Assembly: GCF_001683335.1 (NCBI RefSeq)
Contig: NZ_CP016201.1
Span: 829,234-893,233 of the forward strand
Length of the DNA stretch: 64,000 nt
DNA from: Selenomonas sp. oral taxon 126
Lineage (GTDB): Bacteria; Bacillota; Negativicutes; Selenomonadales; Selenomonadaceae
Reading direction: 5' to 3'
Shown here in pieces: positions 53,889 to 62,990 of the stretch. How positions within the stretch are numbered: the first letter of the stretch is position 1; every line of letters starts with the position of its first letter. The position numbers and the translations under genes were made by a program. The notes beneath the pieces are model-generated. The model did not search any database and was not told the DNA's origin. It saw nothing but the letters and a program-made list of their open reading frames with translations.

Positions 53889-53913
53889 TGCCCCCTATGC
53901 GGGGGCATTTTTA
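53889..53913. terminator. Bidirectional terminator between the autotransporter and the next gene
   Basis: TGCCCCC-TATGC-GGGGGCA with T runs on both sides, between convergent genes ending at 53843 and 53911. Confidence 0.9.
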
Positions 53914-54348
53914 TTGACGATACATCAGTGGATCCACCTCGGAGCGGATCCCATGGAGCGCAAGCTCCTCTGCCAGCTGCTTGGTCGTGCGCAGCAGCAG
54001 AGCACGGGACGTGCGCCAGACCGTCTTTTTTTCGTATGTGCTTCCATCATAGATATAGCGGCGGCTTTTCTGCCCATCCTTCTTTACGATCTGCATCTCC
54101 CCCATAAATGTAAGGTTCCCTTTGGTGGCTCGGCAGAAAAAACGCACGACGCAGATCTCATCGAGCGCATAGATCTCCTCTGCGGTACCGCATAGTCCGT
54201 GGTAAAACGTAATCAAACGACCGTCCTCGATGCGCAGCACATCATAGTATATATCCTTCCCCCGAGAACGCGCGAGAAACCGTACCGTCAAGACACCCAC
54301 AGCGATACCCGCTGACAGCAGTACCGTGATCCAAATAATATCTTCCAT
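53911..54348 (-). CDS. Membrane protein of unknown function (one helix plus soluble domain)
   Basis: A 145-residue protein with an N-terminal helix (IIWITVLLSAGIAVGVLTVR) and a basic, beta-rich soluble part (DVLRIEDGRLITFYHGLCG, YALDEICVVRFFC) that may be a PH-like fold. I recognise no family. The stop codon lies at the edge of the bidirectional terminator. A TAGAT-rich sequence with GGAGG precedes the start. Confidence 0.65.
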   Translation of the reverse strand: MEDIIWITVLLSAGIAVGVLTVRFLARSRGKDIYYDVLRIEDGRLITFYHGLCGTAEEIYALDEICVVRFFCRATKGNLTFMGEMQIVKKDGQKSRRYIYDGSTYEKKTVWRTSRALLLRTTKQLAEELALHGIRSEVDPLMYRQ

Positions 54349-54445
54349 CTAAATACCTCCTCTGCCTGCATCATAAGAGAAATCACAACAAAGACCTCCC
54401 GCACCATCCACAATGCGAGAGGTCTTTTGTCCTGTGATAAATCCG

Positions 54446-54853
54446 TTACAGCATCGCAGAGACGGCTGCCGCCGTTGCAGCAGACCCCTGTGCAGCCTTC
54501 GACATGAGCAGCGGATCCGCGCTCTGTTCGCGTGCCTGCCGCTCGATCTTCTCGATCGTTTCGGAGACGAGATCCTTGCCCGCCTCGGGGTGCGAGCCGC
54601 GCGTCACGATCTGGGAGACGAGCTTCGTCCCCTCGTAGATCTGCGTGATGACCGAGCCGTCCGCAAGCACGCGCGTGATGACGGTATCGCCGACCTTCTC
54701 CGCCCAGTCACGTGCCTCTGCCGCCTTCGATTCCTTCAGATTCTGCAGCATCCGCGCAAAGGTATCGGACGTATCCTCCTTTGCAGAGACATTACGCCGC
54801 GCAGACGATGTCGGTACAACGCCGCCACTGCCATAGATTTTCTCCAGCTCCAT
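54446..54853 (-). CDS. Small acidic/amphipathic protein of unknown function
   Basis: A 135-residue soluble protein with a central helical repeat (ADGSVITQIYEGTKLVSQIV) and an Ala-rich C terminus (AAQGSAATAAAVSAML). No signal peptide or catalytic motif is visible. GAAGGGAGG lies 5 bp upstream of the start. It is co-oriented with the gene at 53911 but separated by 97 bp. The function is not clear. Confidence 0.62.
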   Translation of the reverse strand: MELEKIYGSGGVVPTSSARRNVSAKEDTSDTFARMLQNLKESKAAEARDWAEKVGDTVITRVLADGSVITQIYEGTKLVSQIVTRGSHPEAGKDLVSETIEKIERQAREQSADPLLMSKAAQGSAATAAAVSAML

Positions 54854-54998
54854 TCATGTCCCTCCCTTCGCGCTTCCTGCGGATTCTTGATGTCCTTACC
54901 TTTACTATCGGAGAAAAACGCGATGTCCTTAACGATTTCCCTTGAATTCCGATAAGTTTTCCGATAATATAGAATCATACAAAAAGGAGATGAGGACA

Positions 54999-56030
54999 AT
55001 GGGTGAACTGCTTTCGTTCGGCTCGGACTATATGGAGGGCGCGCACGAAGAAATACTGAAACGGCTCGTGGAGACGAACATGGAGCAGACCATAGGCTAC
55101 GGTCTGGACGAATACAGCGAAGCGGCGCGGGAGAAGATCCGCAAGGCATGCCGCGCGCCGCACGCAGAAATTCACTTCCTCTCAGGCGGCACACAGGTCA
55201 ACCGCATCGTAATCTCGGCGCTGCTACGCCCCTACGAGGGCGTCATCGCCGCCGATACGGGGCATATCAGTGTGCACGAAGCGGGCGCAATCGAGTGCGG
55301 CGGACACAAGGTGCTCGCCCTCCCGCATACGGACGGCAAGCTCACCGCGCGCGCGATCGAGAAGTGTCTGCGCGCCTTTCACGAGGATGCAAACCGCGAT
55401 CACATGGTACGCCCCGGCATGGTCTACATCTCGCACCCGACCGAATACGGCACGCTCTACACGATGGACGAGCTCGAGATCATCAGCGCCATCTGCCGCA
55501 CGAATCGGATTCCCCTCTTCCTCGACGGCGCGCGTCTCGCCTACGCCCTCGGCTGCCCCGCAAATGAGCTGACGCTCGCCGCCATTGCGCGGCTGTGCGA
55601 TGCGTTCTACATCGGCGGGACGAAATGCGGCGCACTCTTTGGCGAGGCAGTCGTCTTTCCGAAGCCCGGTATTGTGCCGCATTTCTTCACCATCGTCAAG
55701 CAAAGCGGCGCACTCCTCGCGAAGGGGCGCGTCCTCGGCATCCAGTTCGACACCCTCTTTACGGACGGACTCTACGAGCGCGGCGGTGCGCATGCCACCC
55801 TTATGGCAGACCGCATCCGCGCGGCGCTCACGGAGAAGGGTTATGCGCTCGCCTCCGATGCGCCCACGAATCAGATCTTCCTCGCGCTGAGTCCCGCACA
55901 GCTCGCACACCTTTCCGCCCACGTCGGCATGAGCTTCTGGGAGAAGCAGGGCAAAGTGACCGTCATGCGCATTGCGACCAGCTGGGCGACGCAGGATGCG
56001 GACGTGGAGCGGCTGATCGCGCTGCTTTAA
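54999..56030 (+). CDS. Low-specificity L-threonine aldolase (beta-eliminating lyase family)
   Basis: A 343-residue PLP enzyme that splits threonine or allo-threonine into glycine and acetaldehyde. Landmarks are FGSDYMEGAHEEIL, FLSGGTQVNRI, ETGHI-like VIAADTGHISVHEAGAIE, FLDGARLAYALG and the PLP lysine in YIGGTKCGALFGE. AAGGAG lies 9 bp upstream of ATG 54999. It stands alone; a type I module promoter begins a few bases after its stop. Confidence 0.9.
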   Translation: MGELLSFGSDYMEGAHEEILKRLVETNMEQTIGYGLDEYSEAAREKIRKACRAPHAEIHFLSGGTQVNRIVISALLRPYEGVIAADTGHISVHEAGAIECGGHKVLALPHTDGKLTARAIEKCLRAFHEDANRDHMVRPGMVYISHPTEYGTLYTMDELEIISAICRTNRIPLFLDGARLAYALGCPANELTLAAIARLCDAFYIGGTKCGALFGEAVVFPKPGIVPHFFTIVKQSGALLAKGRVLGIQFDTLFTDGLYERGGAHATLMADRIRAALTEKGYALASDAPTNQIFLALSPAQLAHLSAHVGMSFWEKQGKVTVMRIATSWATQDADVERLIALL

Positions 56031-56069
56031 GCGCTTGACGCAGACGCGCACACATGGTAAAATAAAGAT

Positions 56070-56155
56070 ATAAAAAGGGCACTGTCTAGCGGTCGCCCCC
56101 TAATATGCGAAGAGAATCCCCCGCCAAGGTTTGCAGCGCAAGGCGGGGATTTCTC
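56070..56155 (+). ncRNA. Antitoxin-type antisense RNA, module 4
   Basis: Promoter TTGACG (56035-56040) and TAAAAT (56058-56063), spacer 17 bp, directly after the aldolase stop. The RNA starts AUAUAAAAAGGGCACUGUC and ends at CCCCGCC/GGCGGGG (56118-56148) followed by ATTTCTC. It converges with the toxin frame at 56158-56226. Confidence 0.63.
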
Positions 56156-56157
56156 AT

Positions 56158-56226
56158 TTACCGTTTAACCGATATGACCAGTATGGTGAACACTACAAGA
56201 AACGTGAGAAATTCGTAGGTCTCCAT
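56158..56226 (-). CDS. Small hydrophobic type I toxin-like peptide, module 4 (22 aa)
   Basis: The peptide begins METYEFLTFLVVFTILV and ends VKR, one residue class away from module 3. The ribosome-binding GGGGGG is hidden in a CCCCC-GAAA-GGGGG hairpin. Promoter TTGTCA and TATACT (about 56282-56310 on the minus strand) with a 17-bp spacer. The module lies just downstream of the DUF3990 cassette. Confidence 0.64.
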   Translation of the reverse strand: METYEFLTFLVVFTILVISVKR

Positions 56227-56308
56227 CTGAATCCCCCCTTTCGGGGGCTGAGTGACCGCCCTTTCGACAGTGCTTGCGTATAGTATAGCACAGGAACATA
56301 CGTATGAC

Positions 56309-56350
56309 AAGAAAATCCCCTTGACGTTACGTGCGTCAAGGGGATTTTCC
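56309..56350 (-). terminator. Terminator of the DUF3990 cassette (duplicate of the gyrB terminator)
   Basis: AAGAAAATCCCCTTGACG and CGTCAAGGGGATTTTCC form a strong hairpin. The same palindrome lies at 57328-57367, so the cassette between is flanked by two copies. Confidence 0.85.
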
Positions 56351-56563
56351 GTCTCCACCCATCTCCGTCAACAACTGCGCCAGCACCCTATAGTCCAGGT
56401 ACTGAATCCCCTCCATGCCCTGATGGATCTGATCTGCCAGTTCACTGCTATAGTATATGTCCATGGCTTTTTCCAACGACACCGATCGATCTGCAGCAAT
56501 CTGAGCGATAATGCGCTCCTCCAGCCTTTCCTGATAGATCTGCTCCAAAACATTCTCATCCAT
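56336..56563 (-). CDS. Small acidic protein of the DUF3990 cassette (possible antitoxin)
   Basis: A 75-residue helical protein (MDENVLEQIYQERLEERIIA, SLEKAMDIYYSSELADQIHQ). It starts 3 bp after the DUF3990 stop, so the two are co-translated. Proteins of this size regularly flank DUF3990 genes, where an antitoxin or accessory role is assumed. The last codons overlap the palindrome. No DNA-binding motif is evident. Confidence 0.68.
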   Translation of the reverse strand: MDENVLEQIYQERLEERIIAQIAADRSVSLEKAMDIYYSSELADQIHQGMEGIQYLDYRVLAQLLTEMGGDGKSP

Positions 56564-56566
56564 GGC

Positions 56567-57052
56567 TCACACCTCAAAGTAGGAATCATAGGTCAGCATT
56601 TGCTCAATGGCTCTCTGGGTGATGAATGCAATCTGGTCATAGTTGGGATAGACCTTGATTTCCTTTAGCGCTCTCTCCTTGTCCCAGATCCCCGTGTGAT
56701 ACAGGTCAACCACCCGAAACACCTTATCATTCGCCACTTTTCCTGAAATCAGGTCGTAAGCCTTGTATTCCGGATCACCATCCCGACACTTGCAAACGAA
56801 GTCTATCCACTCCATCATATCTTCCGGAAAGGTTTTATGTTTTAAATCCCCCACATCCTCTGCCATCTCATAACAGTTCACAACGGGCTGCCTGCCCTTC
56901 TGCAGTCCTGCCTTGCGCCGCGCCCACCGCATAGCCTGTTCTTTGACGCTGGTTACATAGAATCCCTGTCCGAAGTCAAGACGTCGGTATGAATGCAATA
57001 CATCAGGCATCCTAATTACTTCCGTTGAACCATGGTAGACAATCACACACAC
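56567..57052 (-). CDS. DUF3990 protein (ADP-ribosyltransferase-like)
   Basis: A 161-residue soluble protein. VIVYHGSTEVI and LDFGQGFYVTSVKEQAMRWA, with the His-Gly and Gly-Phe-Tyr-x-Thr pattern, fit the DUF3990 family, which has an ART fold. A late acidic residue as in EIKVYPNYDQI may complete the active site. The GTG start overlaps the end of the DUF3791 gene by 10 bases. A toxin acting by ADP-ribosylation is a sensible hypothesis; partners lie on both sides. Confidence 0.82.
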   Translation of the reverse strand: MCVIVYHGSTEVIRMPDVLHSYRRLDFGQGFYVTSVKEQAMRWARRKAGLQKGRQPVVNCYEMAEDVGDLKHKTFPEDMMEWIDFVCKCRDGDPEYKAYDLISGKVANDKVFRVVDLYHTGIWDKERALKEIKVYPNYDQIAFITQRAIEQMLTYDSYFEV

Positions 57053-57258
57053 ATCCCCCTGTTCATCAGGTATTCCTTGATATCATCCACCAGATAGCCG
57101 CTGCCTTGCGTATGGAGGATGTCGTAGTTTGGCACAAGATATTCGTCAATGCAGCCTGTCTCTCGCATTTTATGGTAGACCTGCTTGGGAGAGAGGTTCC
57201 ACTTAGCTGCACAGGCATGAATCATATAGACAACAAATTCCATAGCATCCTGATTCAT
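57043..57258 (-). CDS. DUF3791 family small protein (partner of DUF3990)
   Basis: A 71-residue helical protein (AMEFVVYMIHACAAKWNLSP, YHKMRETGCIDEYLVPNYDI). The pattern is that of DUF3791, which is usually encoded next to DUF3990. GGAGG lies 7 bp upstream of ATG 57258; an ATG at 57264 is too close to it. It heads the cassette and would be made first, as expected for an antitoxin. Confidence 0.78.
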   Translation of the reverse strand: MNQDAMEFVVYMIHACAAKWNLSPKQVYHKMRETGCIDEYLVPNYDILHTQGSGYLVDDIKEYLMNRGMCV

Positions 57259-57327
57259 CGTCATGCCTCCCCTTCCACCACTGTAGAACTATTTATCATC
57301 GATTCCTTTTAACAGACCGGTATGAGA

Positions 57328-57367
57328 AGAAAATCCCCTTGACACGCCCTCGTCAAGGGGATTTTCC
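57328..57367 (-). terminator. Terminator of gyrB
   Basis: GAAAATCCCCTTGAC and GTCAAGGGGATTTTC form a hairpin 8 bp past the gyrB stop. The palindrome recurs at 56309-56350. Confidence 0.88.
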
Positions 57368-57374
57368 TATGCGC

Positions 57375-59450
<2,076 letters not shown>

Positions 59451-59843
59451 TTATTTTCTAGGAATCGATGCTACACAAATGATCTCGTAGTTGTTTTCTT
59501 TCAAGATATCGGCGCAATATTTTCTCAAAGGCGGAATATCTTCTGTTATCATATCCCACACCTTCGAGAAGTCTACTCCTGTATCATACCCATGTGCAAT
59601 AATATTGCGCTGTCCTTTGATCTGTTTCCATGGAATCTCTTTTGCCTTTGCTAAAAACACATCCGAAAGATGTCGGGCAATCTCTCCGATCGCCTGTAAA
59701 TTGATCGAAACATTTCCCTGATAGATATGGTTGTCGATAAAGAGCATTCGATCCTCACCAAAATATGATATGGTGTCAAGGATTCGATCACAGTGCTTGA
59801 CGATATGCTGGAGAATCTGTGCATCTTTCTCGCTCACTGTCAT
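59451..59843 (-). CDS. hepT: HepT-like toxin (DUF86)
   Basis: A 130-residue HEPN protein. The active-site motif R-x4-H-x-Y is intact: Arg79, His84, Tyr86 in RNIIAHGY. HepT acts as an RNase that is inactivated by AMP added by MntA. Its start lies inside the antitoxin gene, overlapping it by 56 bases, so the two are coupled. The gyrB ATG is 21 bp after the stop, with no terminator between. Confidence 0.88.
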   Translation of the reverse strand: MTVSEKDAQILQHIVKHCDRILDTISYFGEDRMLFIDNHIYQGNVSINLQAIGEIARHLSDVFLAKAKEIPWKQIKGQRNIIAHGYDTGVDFSKVWDMITEDIPPLRKYCADILKENNYEIICVASIPRK

Positions 59844-60129
59844 AGATCAATATCTCCTCTCTTTCCACATATTTTTTGAATATTTTATACTCCTCCGGGA
59901 TTCTGGTAATCAAATCAATTTCCTTCCCCAGAGCTTCTTCAAGGTCTGCATAAAAACCTCCGAGTTCGAGAAACCTCATTTCATCGGCTGCTTTGACGTG
60001 AAGATCCACATCGCTGTCCTCACGCGCTTCACCGCGTGCGTATGAGCCGAAGAGCCAGACTTTCTCTACCCTATATTGCTCGCAGATGGGGCGGATTTTC
60101 GCGCGGATTTCGTCGATGGTGAGAATCAT
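59788..60129 (-). CDS. mntA: MntA-like nucleotidyltransferase antitoxin
   Basis: A 113-residue minimal nucleotidyltransferase. GSYARGEAREDSDVDL (from residue 28) fits GSx10DxD, and EIDLITRI supplies the third acidic position. It should AMPylate the HepT tyrosine. The gene follows the DUF721 stop by 22 bp. The C-terminal 18 codons overlap hepT. Confidence 0.88.
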   Translation of the reverse strand: MILTIDEIRAKIRPICEQYRVEKVWLFGSYARGEAREDSDVDLHVKAADEMRFLELGGFYADLEEALGKEIDLITRIPEEYKIFKKYVEREEILIYDSERERCTDSPAYRQAL

Positions 60130-60151
60130 GTGGATCGCCCCTTTCTGTAAA

Positions 60152-61063
60152 TTATTTCTTTTTCGCCTTGCGCTTCTTCATCTCTTCCCAGAATTCGCGC
60201 GTGGTGATGAGTTCGTTTCGGAGTTCCCAGAATGTGCTCTGTATCTTCTTCGCCGTGACCCCCTCGGGCGGGAGTCCGCGATGGAGCATGGTGAGGAGGC
60301 GGGCGTTCTCGCTGTCCTGCGCGGTGTACTCGGTCTCGCCCGCGATCTGACGGACGAGGTCGGCGCGCTCGCTGCCGAGCATGAGGGCATCACAGGATGG
60401 GACGCGGTGCACGATGTCGGCGAGCTTTGCCCACGGCTCGCGCCGCAGGATGGCGCGCACTTCGCGGCGCACGCTACGCTCCTCGGCGCGCCGGCAGTCG
60501 AGGCAGACATTGTCAACCATACGTCCGCAGGAGGGACAGGGCACAAGTCCGCGCTGCTCTTTGAGTCGATGTGCCTTGCGCGCGACTTGATAGGCGCGTT
60601 GGATGCGCGTTGCGAGTTCACCGTCGCTGACTGCTCCCGCGAGCGCTGTACCGCGCGCAATCTCCTCATCTGTGAGTCCCGTCTGAACGACGGCGCGCGC
60701 GTAGGCGGCGGGTGTCTCTGTATCCGCCCCCTCCTCGCTTGGAATGGGTTCGGGGCGCGCGTTGCGGGCAAAGGCGATGTCCCGCACCATGCGCCCGCCC
60801 GCGTAGTTGTTGACGCGTTGGACGATCTCGGGCGCACTCATGCGCATCTCGTTCTTCCATGTGGCGTCGGGTGTGTAGAGGAAGAGTTTGCCGTCACGCA
60901 CGGCGACGGCGCGGACGCGGCGCGCGATCATGTCGCCCATGATGTCTGCCCAGTGGGAGAGGGTGGTGTGCGTGATGTAGTCGCGCTCGAAGGCGGGGCC
61001 GAGGCGGTGGATGGCGGCGCGCACGTCTTCGCCCGCATCCGCTGTGCCAAGTGTTGTGCGCAT
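60152..61063 (-). CDS. DUF721 (DciA-like) protein with zinc-finger insert
   Basis: A 303-residue protein. The N-terminal 100 or so residues match DUF721 (HWADIMGDMIARRVRAVAVR, GKLFLYTPDATWKNEMRMSA), the family of DciA, a loader of the replicative helicase. A four-cysteine finger (CPSCGRMVDNVCLDC) and a basic C terminus follow, making it longer than the usual 100-160 residues. Its place in the recF-gyrB interval fits the family. A MITE and repeat B lie upstream (61083-61637). Confidence 0.82.
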   Translation of the reverse strand: MRTTLGTADAGEDVRAAIHRLGPAFERDYITHTTLSHWADIMGDMIARRVRAVAVRDGKLFLYTPDATWKNEMRMSAPEIVQRVNNYAGGRMVRDIAFARNARPEPIPSEEGADTETPAAYARAVVQTGLTDEEIARGTALAGAVSDGELATRIQRAYQVARKAHRLKEQRGLVPCPSCGRMVDNVCLDCRRAEERSVRREVRAILRREPWAKLADIVHRVPSCDALMLGSERADLVRQIAGETEYTAQDSENARLLTMLHRGLPPEGVTAKKIQSTFWELRNELITTREFWEEMKKRKAKKK

Positions 61064-61082
61064 CGCCGTGCCTCCTTCTTTA

Positions 61083-61246
61083 AGGAAGCACTGATAAATT
61101 CAGCCGCGCCATCTTGACACATCTTTTTTGCCCGCACTGTGTCGGCAAATCCTCCACATAGCTTTTGCTATGCGTCCGGTTTGCCTCCTTGTTCGGACGA
61201 AAAAATCTACGCCAATCTGACGGACTTCATTTTATCAGCGATTCCT
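61083..61246. mobile_element. MITE copy 6 (inverse orientation, about 164 bp)
   Basis: AGGAAGCACTGATAAATTCA at the left and TTTTATCAGCGATTCCT at the right, flanked by TA at 61081-61082 and in TTAAA on the right. The interior is the reverse of copies 2 and 3 (CTTTTGCTATGCGTCCGGTT). Confidence 0.8.
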
Positions 61247-61282
61247 TAAATCGATTCTATCGGTAGAAAAGAACGACTCTCC

Positions 61283-61637
61283 ATGGCGCCCCTTCCACCG
61301 CTTGCTGACCTGTCCAAGAAGCAAGTCCGTAGGACGAAGCTGATTGGGAAACAGGTCGTATGCGAAAACGTCCCAAGAACACGAGCGTTAGCGATGTGTG
61401 ATTGGCTGACGTTGACCGCTCGCGGTCCCCCTCCCCCGTGCGGCACGGGGGAGGCTCGGAGCTACGATATTGAACGACACTATCTATAAAAAAGCATAGT
61501 TCAATATGATTCCACTTCGCGTCCCGCACACAGGCTCCGTTTCGACGGGGGAAGCTGAATACCGCAATTCCAAGCCTCCCCTGCCCACGGCGGGGGAGGG
61601 GAACCATGCGCAGCATGGTGGAAGGGGCGCTTTGAAC
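61283..61637. repeat. Repeat B, copy 6 (long form with second border)
   Basis: GGCGCCCCTTCCACCGCTTG opens it; the 120-bp core (GGTCGTATGCGAAAACGTCC) is the inverse of copy 1. After CCCCCTCCCCCGTGCGGCAC a second border block continues to 61637 (CCTGCCCACGGCGGGGGAGG). With MITE copy 6 it fills the 587-bp gap between recF and the DUF721 gene. No gene is seen in it. Confidence 0.75.
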
Positions 61638-61650
61638 GGAAAAGGTTCTC

Positions 61651-62772
61651 CTACTCCTCCCTCACCTGTCCCGCCTCGACATAGCGGTACGTTCCCATGC
61701 GCTCGCTTGGGAAATACGCTGCATCGGTGGCAGTGATGAAGGTCTGGATCTGCTCGCTCTCGATGAAGGAGAGGAGCGCAGATCTGCGCGCGGCGTCCAG
61801 CTCGCTCATCACGTCGTCGAGCAGGAGGATGGGTGCTTCGCCGACGTGCTCGCGCAGGTAGAAGAGCTCGGCGAGCTTCAGCGCGAGCGCGCCCGTGCGC
61901 TGCTGTCCCTGCGAGCCATAGCTCCTGAGACTCATGCCCGAGGTGCTGAGGACGAGATCGTCGAGATGGGGTCCCGTCCCCGTCGCCGCGCGTGCAATGT
62001 CGCGCGCGCGGTTCTCTCTGAACATCTCATTATACCATAGTTCGAGGCGTTCTGTCATGCCATCTTTGTCGCTCGTGAGTCCTGCGGGCGCGTGCGCAAT
62101 CTCATAGGAGATCGCGAGCTCCTCACCCGCCGCAAGCACTGCCTGCACGCGCGCGGAGAGCGCACCGAGCTGCGCGGTCGCTGCGATGCGCCGCGTGACG
62201 ATGTATGCCGCGCTCCGTGCGAGCTGTGTATCCCACGGGAGGAGGGCATCGGGCGGGGCAAGGCGCTCGCGGATGTCCTTCAGTAGCGCGGCGCGCTGGC
62301 GCAGGATGTGCGTATAGCGCAGGAGCTCGCCGTAGTAGGCGGGGCTTGCCTGCGAGAGCTCCGCGTCGAGATAGCGGCGGCGCAGCGCGGGTGCGCCCTT
62401 GACAAGGAAGAGATCCTCGGGAGAGAAGAGCACCATCGGCAGGATGCCGACAAGCTCCCTCTGTTTCAGCGGGCTGCCCGCGTACTCAATGCGCCGGCGC
62501 GCGCCGCGCTGAAATGTAAAGGAAAGCTCCGCAGGAACATCGTGCCGCAGAAAGGAAAGGGCGATATGCGCGCCGTCCGCGCCCATGCGAATAAGCTCCG
62601 CATCGCTCGAGGTGCGATGGGAGCGTCCAAAGGCGGCATAGTAGAGCGCCTCGATGATATTCGTCTTGCCCTGCGCGTTCGCACCGAGGAAGATCTGCAC
62701 GCCTGCATCGAAGTCGATATGCAGCTCCTCATAGTTACGGTAGGAACGCAGTCGTAACGATGTAATCCGCAT
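61651..62772 (-). CDS. recF: DNA replication and repair protein RecF
   Basis: A 373-residue SMC-like ATPase that loads RecA at gaps. Walker A is FLGANAQGKTNIIEALYY, the ABC signature STSGMSLRSYGSQGQQRT, and Walker B ILLLDDVMSELDAARR. It begins 2 bp after the stop of the S4 gene, in the classic dnaN-S4-recF order. Confidence 0.95.
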   Translation of the reverse strand: MRITSLRLRSYRNYEELHIDFDAGVQIFLGANAQGKTNIIEALYYAAFGRSHRTSSDAELIRMGADGAHIALSFLRHDVPAELSFTFQRGARRRIEYAGSPLKQRELVGILPMVLFSPEDLFLVKGAPALRRRYLDAELSQASPAYYGELLRYTHILRQRAALLKDIRERLAPPDALLPWDTQLARSAAYIVTRRIAATAQLGALSARVQAVLAAGEELAISYEIAHAPAGLTSDKDGMTERLELWYNEMFRENRARDIARAATGTGPHLDDLVLSTSGMSLRSYGSQGQQRTGALALKLAELFYLREHVGEAPILLLDDVMSELDAARRSALLSFIESEQIQTFITATDAAYFPSERMGTYRYVEAGQVREE

Positions 62773-62774
62773 AA

Positions 62775-62990
62775 TTACGCACGCGTAACACGGTAAGTAT
62801 TTGTACCATCCAATGTAATAATGTCTCCGGGGACAAGTTTGCGGCGGCGTGCGGTCTCGATCTCCCCATTGCGCAGGATGGCTCCCTCTGCAATGAGTTC
62901 CTTTACGATGCCGCCGCTCGGAACGGCACCCGCCAGTTTCAGGAACTGGTCGAGCTGAATTGTCTCTGTGTGAATCTCGATGTCTGTCAA
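62775..62990 (-). CDS. S4-domain RNA-binding protein (YaaA-like)
   Basis: A 71-residue S4 domain (LDQFLKLAGAVPSGGIVKEL, LRNGEIETARRRKLVPGD). It lies between dnaN and recF, as yaaA does in Bacillus, and overlaps the dnaN stop by 4 bases. Role unknown, possibly ribosome or RNA binding. Confidence 0.92.
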   Translation of the reverse strand: MTDIEIHTETIQLDQFLKLAGAVPSGGIVKELIAEGAILRNGEIETARRRKLVPGDIITLDGTNTYRVTRA

